A stretch of 64,000 nt of DNA from Chamaecrista fasciculata. Lineage: Eukaryota > Streptophyta > Magnoliopsida > Fabales > Fabaceae. Numbering within the stretch: position 1 is the first letter of the stretch; every line of letters begins with the position of its first letter. The DNA is taken from assembly GCA_003254925.1 (NCBI GenBank), contig QANZ01049480.1, forward strand, positions 62,001 to 126,000. Reading direction: 5' to 3'. Shown here piece by piece: positions 10,698 to 22,745 of this stretch. The position numbers and the translations under genes were made by a program. The notes beneath the pieces are model-generated. The model had not been told where the DNA came from, made no database searches, and saw only the letters and a program-made list of their open reading frames with translations.

Positions 10698-11040
10698 TAT
10701 TATTAACTCGAATCTCAATTCTGAAACTCAAAGCCTGAATCAACAAATTTTGAATGAGAAATCAGAATTCAGCAATGAGTATTCACAAATCAGAATTCCA
10801 TGGTCTATAGACTTCTGCCGTAAGCAAAAGATTTCACATATCTCAGGCCAAAAAAATAAATTCACGTATCGGAAGAGGATCTTTGCTGTTAGTAAGAATT
10901 CTCTGAAGTGAAGTGAGTAATCTACTAATCTTGGCCGTCCATTTCATCTCTCCTTGTGCCACGTCGTCTCAATTTTTTTTTTTAAATTTTCTCTACAACA
11001 AAACGATACGTTTCAAAAGAAATGTTGACGAGGTTTTTTT
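10698..11040 (-). promoter_or_regulatory. 5' flank of the glutamine-rich protein gene
   Basis: This stretch precedes the ATG at 10697 on the minus strand and should hold the 5' untranslated region and core promoter. I see no clear TATA box near the start codon. Confidence 0.35.
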
Positions 11041-12070
11041 TTCTTTGGGCCAAAAATTGAATTCATTCAACACCAAAAGGTCCAAAAAGCAGTACAACAT
11101 ATAAGCTCACACCAGATTATGCTCCAGAAACATAGCAACCGTAAGCCAAATTCTTCAGACAATATCATAGCCAGCAAAGATGGGGGTGACCACCAAACCA
11201 AAGGGGCACATCTTCAAAGCGGCCTTCTTAGCTACCCAAACGGCAGTCTTGTTACGAGTCTAAAGCATCAAACAACCAAAAAAAAAAAACTTAGACACTA
11301 GAAAGAAATCAAAAGAGGGTATTTTTATCTCTCCCAAGCATCTAAAAATTAGAGGAGCCCCCAAACCTCTACAAAAAGGAGCACTCATGGCGCCCTAGTG
11401 GCTGTTGAAGGTCAGCCACAAGCACCAATTTCAACAATCTTTCCTATTATGAAAACAAAACTTTATGAACCCACCATATTAATTAAATCTTTCAAGCCCA
11501 CCAAAAATTCATTATATTCTTCAACATCGACCATTAGATTCTTTTGTACACTTCTTACCTCCTCTATACCCAACCAGTAGGTTCCAAAATTCGATTTCTC
11601 ATCTCTAACCTCATAGCCGATACCCATACTCAGATTGTGCCCTAATTTATTAACGAAGTTGGCAAATCCCCAAAATTTATCAAGAACAGATCCAGGAAAT
11701 AGCATACCAGTGATAATCGATTTATCCATTTCAATTAGGGCACTCACCGAAGCCAAAAAACTTGTGAATCTTCCTTCCCCCAACAGATACTCAAACGCCA
11801 AAGCCTTGCCAAGCTTTACACCGAGCCCCTCCGTAGGAAATCGAAGTGGAACCACCACGTTGTCATCCACCATCGTCCACATCTTCCTCATCCATCGCGC
11901 TAACATCGTCCTCATTTGTTTCTGAAACACTATCGACTCGAGCGTCCATATGAGCCACCATCATCCACCCTAACCAAGAAGCTCTCACAGTGGAGAGAAA
12001 AGGAAACTCTCATGGAGGAGGGAGCTAGAAAAGGAGCGGCACCGCTCAAACCCTAGAAGAGGAGTGCTTC
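11041..12070 (-). pseudogene. Unassigned decayed coding-like region, possibly retroelement-derived
   Basis: On the minus strand an ATG near 11958 opens an acidic stretch (about 30 residues, rich in D/E) that stops early. A shifted frame then continues as 11930-11463, 155 codons, with LRFPTEGLGVKLGKALAFEY and SALIEMDKSIITG. More coding-like but interrupted sequence lies at 11270-11120. The leader resembles plant retroelement leaders (TCTAGGGTTTGAGCGG). I recognise no domain, so either a broken LINE ORF1-like region or a dead host gene is possible. Confidence 0.3.
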
Positions 12071-13387
12071 CATGTTGCAAGTAAATGCCTTCTTAATGGT
12101 TCACAAATGGTTTGTAGAGAATTATTACTATGTATTGATATCAATGTAATAATTTATAAATGAAAAAAAAAAAAGAATGTATTGTTATAAGGAGAAGATA
12201 AGTAAAGGTAAAATGCTAAAGATGAAAAGGAACATTTCAATGAAAAGAAACATGAAATGAAACGAAATCATTTTTTTATAAAGAAAAAATGAACGATGTG
12301 ATATATGGAAAGAGAGATAGAATAAATAACAAAAATTATTCATATTTGAAATCACATAATATACAGGAGTGAATCTTTTGCATTCTCATTCTTTGTATTT
12401 TTTGTATATTTTAAAAAGATGAAGGAAGAAATAGAGAGAGAAAATGTGAGTCTCACACATTAATTATTTTATGGGACTCACATGTTCTCTCTCTATATCT
12501 TTCTTTATCACTCTAAAATTTACCAAAAAATATGTAGACCAAATGCAGAAAATCGGATCCCACAATGTGCACTTCGAAGAATTTGAGCCTTTGGGAGATA
12601 CTTATTGTAAGGAATTCCCATTTTAGTTTTAGAAGCAAATTCTGTTATGTGTTCTAGTCTATAAATTTTGTCTAATTGCAATCGTTCATTCTATTGACAA
12701 TCTAAATCATGTCACGTGTTTTTTTCATTTGTATAAAACACAACATTTGAGTGTGTTATTTGTAGAAGCTAGTAAGTTATGGTTTTCAAGATACTCATCT
12801 TAATCAATATAATAATTCTAGAATTCTTTTCACCTTTGTTGTTATTATTGTCTGCCATTATATGCTTTGTGTTCATAGAATTTGATTAAAATTGAACGAT
12901 TTTAAATATTCACACCTTATTCAAGCCTACCATACATGTTGACCTATTTGAAATCACATAAAATGTTTGAAGAAAATGTAATATATGACTTAAAAATATT
13001 GTTTTTGGCGAAGATATCCTAAAAGCAAAGTGAAAGTGAAAGTTTTTTTTTTTTTTTAAAATTATAGTAGTTCAAGTAAGTTTTAGATTAGTATAAGTTC
13101 TTGAAAAAAAAAGGATTAATTGTTTGAAATGTTGAAGAAGGATAATTTCCCAAAGTTAAAAAGATGTGAATAGAAATAATGAGGATTTTTCAATGTGGCT
13201 ACAGGCCAAAATGAAATCAAACAATTCATATATATTTTTTAATATATATATATATATATATGAACTACTTAAATTGCATTTTTTTACATTAATTTTTGTT
13301 CCTTAAGGATTTACCTATAAGGAACAAAATGCAATTTAAGGTAAAAAATGAAAAAAAATGTAAATTCTCATTTTTTTACCTTAAGTT
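12071..13387. other. A+T-rich intergenic with one hairpin
   Basis: No gene was recognised. About 13268-13345 is an imperfect hairpin: TTAAATTGCATTTT on one side and AAAATGCAATTTAA on the other, with TTGTTCCTTA/TAAGGAACAA nearer the loop. A short AT microsatellite is at about 13238-13262. The hairpin abuts the truncated left end of foldback copy 2. Confidence 0.5.
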
Positions 13388-15887
13388 TATTGGGTCGTTG
13401 ACAGATTGGTCCCTAGATTAAGGAAATTTACAAATAGGTCCCCGAATTTTACAAACGTTAGTCAAATTCGTCCTTCCGTAAAATCTCCGTTAACCAGCAC
13501 GTTGACGTGGCCGTTAACTGCTGACGTGGCACGTTAAGTGCCACATCAGCAGTTGGAAAATTGAAAAAAAAAAAAAAAAGCGCCACCTCTGTATTTACTG
13601 CCACATAAGCATTAATAAAAAAAATATTTCCTTCAAAAATCAAATTGGTCCCTGAGTCATAATTTTTTCAAAAAATATTTACTCACCCATTCTTATCCCA
13701 TTATTTTCAATTCCCCCTCTTTTCATCATCTTCATTCATTTTAGTCCCAAATCCTAAAAATAAAATTGTAAAGTGTCCCAAAACTCTTCCAAACATTTCA
13801 ATTTAGTCCTTAAAAGTATTAAAAACCCTAAAACCTAAACCCCAAACTCTAAACCCTAAAACCCTAAAATTCTAAACCCTAAACCCTAAACTCTAAAATC
13901 CCTAAACCCCTAAACTTATTTTCTTAAAAAAAATTGATTTTCCCCTAATCAAACACCAAACACGCCCTAATTTCTTCATCTTCTTTCATCTTCATCTTTC
14001 ATCTTTCATCTTCATCTTCATCTTCATCTTCCACTCCAAATCCAGATTCTTTCCTGAAACAAGCGCAGATCATCGTCGTCATCATCATCTTCTTCTCTCC
14101 CAACTCTCACAACCCTCAAATCGCAGCAAATCAATGACCCAAATCGCAACAAATCAACATCAAACTTTATCTTTTTGTTGTTTTGTGTGTAGTTTATCTC
14201 TGAAATGGTCAAATGAATGCAGTATAAAGAATAAACGAACGAACTGACGAACGAACGAACAGATTAATCGGCTTTGGATGAATGAGCGAACGAACGAACA
14301 GAGATCTGGATCAATGTTTTCGATTAATCGGCCTTAATTCCATTGTTGAGCTGTCGCGATTTGCGAATGAATGAGCGAACGAACGAACAGATATCTGGAT
14401 CTGAATGTTCATTTGTGGATCTGAGAAGGATGAGTGAATGAATTAGCTGATTAGGGTATCGGCGAGCGAGGAATCGGAAGTTATTAAATGTTTGGCTTTC
14501 ACTTCACATGCATCGTTTGGTCAACATATGGAGAATCGTTGATTGTTGTTGTTTAATGTTGAGGATTTCTGTGATTGGAAGAGACAGAGTGGGGAAGAGG
14601 AAGAGGATGACGAAGGAGAGATTGTGAGGATGATGAAGATGAAAAATCAGGGCAATGTGAAGAGGAAAGTAGGATATAGGGACCAAATTGCAAGAGAGTA
14701 GTTTTTTTAGGGGTTTAGTGTTTAGGGTTTAGGGGTTTAGGGTTTAGGGTTTTAGATTTTAGGGTTTAGGGTTTAGGTTTAGGATTTTAGAGTTTAGGGT
14801 TTAGGGTTTTTAATATTTTTAAGGACTAAATTGGAATGTTTGGAAGAGTTTTGGGACACTTTAAAATTTTAGGATTTTAGGGTTTTAGGATTTAGGATTT
14901 TAGGGTTTAGGGTTTAGGTTTTAGGGTTTAGGATTTTAGGGTTTAGGGTTTAGAGTTTGGGGTTTAGGTTTTAGGGTTTTTAATACTTTTAAGGACTAAA
15001 TTGGAATTTTTGGTAGAGTTTTGGGTCACTTTACAATTTTATTTTTAGGATTTGGGACTAAAATGAATGAAGATGATGGAAAGTAGGATTTAGGGACCAA
15101 ATTGCAAGAGAGTATTTTTTCTAGGGGTTTAGGATTTAGGGTTTAGGGTTTTAGATTTTAGGGTTTTAGATTTTAGGGTTTAAGGTTTAGGGTTTAGGAT
15201 TTTAGAGTTTAGGGTTTTAGGATTTTAGAGTTTATTGTTTAGGGTTTAGAGTTTAGGGTTTTAGGGCTTAGGATTTTAGGGTTTAAGGTTTAGAGTTTGG
15301 GGTTTAGGTTTTAGAGTTTTTAATACTTTTAAGAACTAAATTGGAATGTTTGGTAGAGTTTTGTGACACTTTACAATTTTATTTCTAGGATTTGGGACTA
15401 AAATGAATGAAGATGATGAAAAAGAGGGGAAATTGAAAATAATATGATAAGAATGGGTGAGTAAAATTAAAATTTTTTTTTTCTGAAAAAAAAATATGAC
15501 GCAGTGATTTGGTTTGGGTGTGGGTGGGTGTGGTGCGGTTACGGTTAGGGTTAGAAATTTTTTTTTTCTGAAAAAGAAATTTAAACTCAGGACCTATTTG
15601 ATTTTTAATGAATTTCTTTTTTTTTATTATTAATGCTTATGTGGCGCTTATGTGGCAGGAAATACACATGGTTTTTTTTTTTCCAGTTTTCCAGCTGCTG
15701 ACGTGGCACTTAACGTGCCACGTCAGCAGTTAACGGCCACGTCAGCGTCTTCACTAACGGTGATTTCATTGAATGACCAATTTGACTAACGTTAGTAAAA
15801 TTCGGGGACCTATTTGTCAATTTCCTTGATTCAGGGACCAATCTGTCAACGAATCAATAATCCAGGAACCTAGTTAGTAGTTTACTC
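13388..15887. mobile_element. Foldback Mutator-like element with telomere-like arms, copy 2 (left end truncated, internal insert)
   Basis: The right end (…AGTTTACTC at 15887) and the iterated GGTCCCT and TGACGTGGCA palindrome region match copy 1. The left end begins only at TTATTGGGTCGTTGACAG, so about the outer 25 bp are lost and no duplication can be read. The left CCCTAAA array is short (about 13815-13920) and the right TTTAGGG array is long (about 14705-15330), so the arms are unequal. About 13975-14700 between them is not telomere-like. The right arm holds two cassettes that each begin with GGGACCAAATTGCAAGAGAG, near 14678 and 15093. Confidence 0.8.
13975..14700. repeat. Non-telomeric insert in foldback copy 2, with CGAACGAACGAACAG repeats
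   Basis: A segment with (CTTCAT)n-like sequence, then three partly tandem units with CGAACGAACGAACAG followed by ATCTGGAT or TTAATCGGC (near 14245, 14287 and 14374), then a purine-rich part. It is absent from copies 1 and 3. It could be captured host leader sequence or another inserted repeat; no protein similarity was recognised. Confidence 0.5.
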
Positions 15888-17708
15888 CATATTCAATCCT
15901 CCCATCTTTTGTTGAAACACATAGCAAAGCCCAAAGTTGAGACAAAAAATGAAAAAACAAAGCATAAGCCCAAACATCAAATATACTCAAGACATTACAT
16001 TTTTTATCAACTGAAAAAGACATGGAACTCATTGGATCTACTATAAAGCAGGAAATACTCTAACAATAGGCCCGTGGAGCTTGTTGGAAAATTAATAGTG
16101 TCAAAATCTACTTAATCAATTAAAATTGACTATCCAATTTATGAATTAAAAAGTAAAAACACCTTAGGCATGCCTTTGCAATGCCAATAGATCCAAAAAG
16201 AAAATAAAAGAATCCATCGATTAACAAACAGAGAAAAAGAAATGGTATGGAATAGAAATTGAAGATTGGAAGATCGAGAAAAGTAGATTTTGTAAATGAT
16301 ACTTGACAGTCCTAAATGAAGTTAAAAGTTCAAAAAAAAAAAAGTTGGGGTAGCATTTTAAATAGAGGGGGTTAATTACCATATCCAAATAGTATTTTGT
16401 TTTTTTGCTGACATTGCACATGAAGTGCAGCATATATATACAGTGTGAAATCAAATCACTATCACTATCACTATATATATATATTTCAGTTTTGGTTTTG
16501 GTACATATAATTTAATTTTCTCTTTCTAAATTGTGGATACTAAACTAATCCACATTGTTAAGATATATAGTATAAATTATAAGATATACAAGCTATATAA
16601 GATATAATTTATACTATATATCTTGTATATATATATATATGCTTCTCACTGGGTCATGCACTTTAAAAACGTCATGAGACTTCAGTCAATCTCATTTTCC
16701 TAACTCAAATAACATGGGTGGCTTGGTGAGGTTGGTGGGCCTTTAGATTAACGCCATAAACACACATTTTATAAATAGCCAAAAAGAGACACTAAGAAGT
16801 TTAGTTCACCCACTTAACCTTTTTATTCACAATTCTTTTTAAACCTCTTTTTTTCTTGCATGTGACAGTGAAAGGGAAATAGTTTTTTTTTTTTCTAAAT
16901 TTTTAGTGAAGAATAAAGGAGTTCTCAAAATGTAATATTTTTTAATCCAATATGTTGTGATGGATCCTGGTTCATCTTCTTAATGAATTATTCTTCCAAT
17001 AAAAAAAACATTGTAAACATTAGCTAATATTTTAAATTTAATTCTTATAAAAATATTTTTATCAAGAGAATTTAATTTTTTTTTTATTATAATTTTTTTA
17101 TTTAAACATAATTAATCATTGAAAAAAAAACATGACCATTAAAAAAACGTTCTAATAAGCCAAATACATTTCAGGCCAATACGCTTTAGCACCACACAAA
17201 CTTTGTGTTTGGTTAGCGCTGAAAATTGATGAATCAAAGGTACGAAGAATTGACCATTGATGGTTTTGTTTTTGGCGCGAGGATTGCGGTTGGTGTTTGA
17301 AAGAGTAGGACCTCCGTCACTTCAATTTTCAACTACACCAAGACAAAACTTTGAACCTAAAAAAGAGTAAAAACTTCGAATTCGTTTCAAACCTATGGGA
17401 TAGATTTTAAATTGATCTCTCATATTAATTCTATATGTTTTTACAATTTTTTAAATTGATCCTAAATCTACTTCCAATATCCCAATAATTAATACATAGT
17501 TTCAAACTTGTCGCATTTACTTTTGAGATTCGATTTAACTTTGTTTGTGACAATTTTAATTCGATAGAGAAAATATTCATAAAAAATAACTTTGTAGCTT
17601 TGGATTTATCATTATATTTAAACTTGAAATGAGAGACATGATTAGTTTAGGATTAATTGAAAAATTATAAAAATACACAAGATCAATCTAAAATAAATGA
17701 AATATTTA
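15888..17708. other. Intergenic, no gene seen
   Basis: A+T-rich sequence with an imperfect inverted repeat at about 16557-16632 (AAGATATATAGTATAAATTA versus its complement around a short loop) and AT microsatellites at about 16470-16490 and 16628-16640. Short open frames here show no recognisable protein. Confidence 0.5.
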
Positions 17709-17717
17709 TAACTAATT

Positions 17718-18153
17718 GGTCAAAGTGCACTTTTGGCCCCATAACTTTTACTAAAGTCTCAATTTGGTCCAATAACTTTTTTTGTTACACTTTTGGTCTC
17801 ATGTCTTTGCGAAAAGTTGCAGATTTGGTCTTGTATAACTTTTGCTCCATATCTTTTGGTCAGATTGCAGAATTGGTCTCATATCTTTGCAAAAAGTTTC
17901 ACCGCCACTTGATCCAAATATATGAGACCAATTTTGCACCTGAACCTAAGATATGAGATTGATTCTGCAACTTGACTAAAAAATATAGGGTCAATTCTGT
18001 AACATGAACCAAAGATATGGGACTAAAAATGTAACACAAGACCAAATCTGCAACTTTAGCAAAATATATGGGACCAAAAGTGCAACAATAAAAGTTATGG
18101 AACCAAATTGAGACCTTAGCCAAAGTTATGGGACCAAAAGTGCACTTTGGCCT
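17718..18153. mobile_element. MITE with GGTCC-iterated inverted ends and 9-bp TSD
   Basis: TAACTAATT is repeated exactly at 17709-17717 and 18154-18162. The ends are inverted (GGTCAAAGTGCACTTTTGG left, CCAAAAGTGCACTTTGGCC right). Each arm of about 150 bp repeats the TTTGGTCCCATAACTTT theme every 35-40 bp. There is no coding capacity. The duplication length fits a Mutator-like origin. Confidence 0.82.
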
Positions 18154-18162
18154 AACTAATTT

Positions 18163-18999
18163 AAAATGTATCATGCATATTTGGAATCAATTTAAAATTT
18201 TAACTAAAAAGATCGGTGGAATCTGACAAAAATTTGACATGTTAGAACTCAGAACTTGAAATCTTGAAGTTGTACATATTCTGAGGCAAAAAATGCACTT
18301 GTTTTGAGGATCATGCCTCTCTCTCTCGAACAGTGAGAAAGACAACGTTTTTAGTAAATTATGAAGCCAAAGATTCTGAAACTGAAAGGCAAAGTCCTTA
18401 CGTTACTTGCAGCATTGTCTTGAACCAAGACATTTCAAAGCTTTTTCTGCAGTCCTTGCATGCTTTTATATATCTGATCTACACTTGTTTTTTTCTGGCA
18501 TTCCGTACATATATGTAATAATAAGGATTTATGTGGGTAGGTTTTTTTTAATTGATTAGTAGAACATCTTATATCTTAAAATTTACGAAAATTCATTTAA
18601 AATATAATTTTTAATATTTGAAAACTCATTTGACCAATCAAAAGAAATCTTAACATGTGCCCTTAGGAAGAGCACATGTTAGAAGGACCCTAATAATAAT
18701 AAACAAAAAAAATACTTGTTTCGTTTAAACTGTTCATAATTAAATAGTCAAAACTCAACACTCACATCCAACCAACTTAATTATCTCACCTAAAAACTAA
18801 CTTAAGCGGAAGAACAAACAGAAAAAAAAAAAAAAACATTCTGGTTTTGAGTTTCTCGCTCTTATAGATATTTATGTTGTGTGTTGACCGTGTATAGTAT
18901 AATCCACTTTTGCTTTCTCCTCTCATTAGCAAAAGCATGTTTTTTTAGATCTAATATTGAACTTCTTTTTTGAAGAGACAGAGTCATGGAGGAAATTTT
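18163..18999. other. Intergenic, no gene seen
   Basis: A+T-rich sequence. A 61-codon frame at 18333-18518 has no recognisable features. The 3' end of the LINE begins at the right margin. Confidence 0.4.
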
Positions 19000-19058
19000 T
19001 TTTGATATATATAAAAAACGGTGAGGAAAACAAACACATCGTTCTCAAACCCTAACAC

Positions 19059-20264
19059 CTAAGTGTCCACCACATCACGCGCACTAACATGGACACTTGG
19101 GTTATGGCTTGAGGATGCAATTGCTTGAAAAGAGAAAAAATTATCATCAGACAAATTTCTAAACTGATCAACAACAGAATCATAAAAACTTACAGTAGCT
19201 CTAATGGACCTAATTACCGTGGTCGGCTCCGTCTTCGCACCCTTCCAAATGATGTCGTTCTTGCATTTCCAAATAACATCAAGCCCCACCAGAATCGTAA
19301 GCCAAGCCCCTCCAAAGAGATCCTTGTTTTTCCGCCAACGACGAATCCAAAACATCAGCCAACTGCGGAACTGTCCATTCACAGAGTCCATCCTAAGTGA
19401 GAACGGAAGACCAAACCACATAGCTCTAGAAAAACTGCATAGCAAAAAAGTATGAGAAACCGAATCACCGGCCTCCTAGTAGAAGGGACAAACAATTTCG
19501 CAATGAAGATGATGACGGTTAAGATTCGTATAGGTCAGGATGGCCTCATTGAAGATCTTCCAAACGGTCAGCAAAACCCTCATAGGAGCCTTCGTCTTCC
19601 AAAAATCCTTCCAAGGGAAAATCCGTCGAGCGTTATTGCCATGATCCGGATGGTCCACACGACGAAGTAGCTCGAAACCCGCTGCAGTGGTGTACGACCC
19701 GGAGGCAACAAGAGTCCAAATCCAAGAATCCGGTACAGATCGCACAGGTACCGGATTATTAAGCAGCGTCACTGCATCCTCAGCAAAAACGACCAGATTT
19801 ATCTTATGTTGGTCCCAAGTATAAGTAGAGTGGTCGAGTAAGTCACTAACCAGCACCCCAGAAGGTGCCCCATTGATGTGACCCCACCGAAACCTACTCC
19901 TGATATCAATCTTGTCTCCCATACCAAGCCTCCACTTGAGATGGTCTGTAATAATGTGGGCAGACTGCTTGACACCCTTCTAAACAACAGAATCCGAGGA
20001 GCCAGTTTTGAAGTCAAAGTCATAGTGCGGGGTAATATACTTATTACGAACCCATTGGGACACAAACGACTGAGGCTTGTCCAGAATCCTCCATGTATGC
20101 TTTTCCAGAAGTGCTTTATTGACCAATTCCGTGTCACGGAAGCCTAACCCACCCTCTTTAGTTGATTTAAAGATTACCCGCTTGTTTAGAAGGTGGATCC
20201 ACTTCTTCTCACCATTAAACCCCCAAAAGAAGTTGATAATGTCACTATTGATGGTATCCGTCAC
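19059..20264 (-). pseudogene. LINE ORF2 C-terminal region (zf-RVT-like and terminal segment)
   Basis: Past the polymerase come FFWGFNGEKKWIHLLNK and EGGLGFRDTELVNKALL, then WGHINGAP, WKDFWKTKAPMRVLLTVWK and HHLHCEIVCPF, the His/Cys pattern of the plant zf-RVT region. After a TAG at 19476-19478 the frame continues as WLMFWIRRWRKNKDLF and VIWKCKNDIIWKG. Two frameshifts lie near 20262 and 19950. No clear RNase H active site was identified. Confidence 0.75.
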
Positions 20265-21690
20265 TTTCTTAGGGCCTGAAAGCAGGATAATTTGTACACC
20301 GGATTCGACTGAATAACAGATTTAATTAAGGTGTCTCTCCCAGCTTGAGAGAGAAGTTGGCTTTTCCAGCCTGCTAGTCTGTTGTTAATCTTTTGAATCA
20401 AGTCCTTGAAATTTCGCTTCAGGTCCTGTCTATCATCCACAAAGACTCCCAGATATTTCCCAAGTTTGTTTGTCGCTTCAACTCCAAACAGGTTAATCAA
20501 TTCAGCTTTGACTATTCTCGGAGTGTTAGGACTCAAAACCAAATTCGACTTCTGGACATTGATACTCAACCCAGCCTGGATACAGAAATCATCCACAATT
20601 GGTTTAAGGCAGTACAGCGATCGATCATCAGCCCTGAAGAAAAGGATCAGATCATCTGCATAAAGAAGGTGAGAAATCGAAGGGCCTCTCCGAGCAAATT
20701 TAATACCCTGGCAAGTATTTCTGTTTTCAGCATCTGACACCAGACAAGAAAGAACATTCATACATAGGATGAAAAGATATGGAGAGAGCGGATCACCTTG
20801 CCTGAGACCCCTGCGAACCTCCACATCTGTAGCAATCTGACCATTCTAAAGAAGGGTGAAAGAAGCCGTAGAGATGCAATTCATGATGCAGTTGATAAAC
20901 CTCTCAGGGAACCTCATGCGGGCGAGAACAGCCTTCAAGAACACCCAATCAATCCTGTCATAGGCTTTAGCCATATCAACCTTTCGGGCCCCCCACGCAG
21001 TCTTCCCTTTTTTTGCTCGATGAACAACAGACATGGCCTCAGAGGCCAAGAAGATATTATCAGAGATGAGTCTACCTTTAACAAAAGCATTTTGGAACGG
21101 AGAGACAAGGGAATCCATCAGACCTTGCATTCGGTTAACCGCTACCTTCGAAATCACTTTGTAAATCACGTTACAGAGACCAATTGGCCGAAAGTCTCTA
21201 AATGTCTCAGGATTGTTTACTTTAGGGATAAGAGAAATGAACGTTGAATTAATGGCAGTCAAATCACAATTACCATCAAAGAAATCTCGGACCAGATGAT
21301 GAAAATCATTTTGCATTATGTTCCAGTACCTGTAGAACACAGCCGCAGGGATCCCATCAAGCCCTGGAGCTTTTAAGGTTTAAGCTGAAAAACCGCCAAT
21401 TTGACCTCCTCCAGAGTGACCGGTGCAGTGAGAGTAGCCGAAGACTCACTGGGAACAGTGGGGATATTAATGTTAGTCAGCCAGTTGTGCAGGTCCATGA
21501 CCGAGTCGACGTTACTGGTATCAAAGATGCCTTCAAAATATCTTCCTGCTTCCTGCTCGAGTAAGTTATAATCCTCAATCCATAAGCCATCCGAACCTCG
21601 AATTTTTTGAATATTATTTTGAGCTCTCCTTTTTCTAACAACATTATGAAAATAAGCTGTATTCTTGTCACCCTTCAAAAGCCACATTTG
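20261..21690 (-). pseudogene. LINE ORF2 reverse transcriptase domain
   Basis: The linker with WLLKGDKNTAYFHNVVRKRR (21687) leads, after a one-base loss near 21372, into APGLDGIPA and ISLIPKV, then FRPIGLCNVIYK, FVKGRLISDNI, VDMAKAYDRIDW (first catalytic Asp), [14 protein letters not shown] and LLYADDLILF (the catalytic YADD). A TAG at 20846-20848 falls between the two halves. The related copy at 39464-41795 has a leucine codon (CTC) at that place. These residues identify a non-LTR reverse transcriptase. Confidence 0.88.
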
Positions 21691-22016
21691 TCTAGATTTT
21701 TTAGCCTAGAAGATCTCCTCCCTCTCATACCATCTCTCCAATTCCACTCTAATTTCAAGTTCCTTCTCATTGAGCTCTCACACTGATTGCGGTCGGGATT
21801 CATTTTTTGAGTGAAGAATATTTTGGATACGAGTCAGCTCATTCTCAAGTCTGTGTATATGCTGTTGAACACTGTTCTGTTCCATACCTGTAAGTCAGAC
21901 TTCAGTCTTTTAATCTTTGTGGACACTGCCGTAAGACTAGAAAGAAAGAAGCAACAGAACCATGCATTAGTGACAGTCAGATCACATGCCCCTTCATGCG
22001 TCCACATTGCTTCAAA

Positions 22017-22745
22017 TCAGAAAGGCTTTTCTTTAACAAGGATACAAAGATCAGTAGCAACAAAAATAGGCGCATGATCAGATGCGGCTATATTGAGAAC
22101 TTCAGCACTCATGTGAGGAAAGTGAGTCAACCAAGATGGAGTGAGCAAACATCTATCAAGTCTCTCAACCACTTTGTCTTCACCCTCTCTGTTGTTGCTC
22201 CATGTGAACCATTGGCCTGAGGGAATAAAGTCTATGACTCCCAAATCATTTATCAGATCAAGAAAGGCCGAGGCACCTCTAATATTCATGTTTTTGCTAC
22301 ATTTCTCATTGACATGTTTTATCTGGTTGAAATCCCCAATAATCATCCATGGTCCTGTTAAATTTACAGCAACATTCTTTAGGTATTCCCAAAGCACATA
22401 TCGAAGCTTAACTTTAGGGAAACCATAGACAAAAGTCACATGTGAAAGCACACCATTGTGAGTAACATAAGATAAGTGAATCCAATTTGGGCATACGTCA
22501 ATGACATTGAGGCTCACATTCTTTGCCTAGGCTAAAACTAGTCCACCTTTTTTCCCTTGGGGATCCACCCCAACCACATTACATAGCCCAACTGAATTAC
22601 AAAAATTAGACGCAAGATTAACCGGGCACAAAGTCTCAGCTATGAAGATAACCTCCGGCTTTTTTTCCTTGACAATACGGCGAAGGCGTCTCTTTGTCGG
22701 GGCAGCCCGGAGTCCTCGACAATTCCATGAAATAATTCGCATATT
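22017..22745 (-). pseudogene. LINE ORF2 endonuclease domain (AP-endonuclease type)
   Basis: The domain opens with MRIISWNCRGLRA, the usual start of the plant LINE endonuclease, followed by FIAETLC with its catalytic glutamate. After one in-frame TAG (22527-22529) it continues with WMIIGDFNQI (the GDFN motif), FTWSNNREGEDKVVERLDR and ASDHAPIF (the SDH motif). These are the metal-binding and catalytic blocks needed to nick target DNA. Apart from the stop codon, the motifs are intact. Confidence 0.85.
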
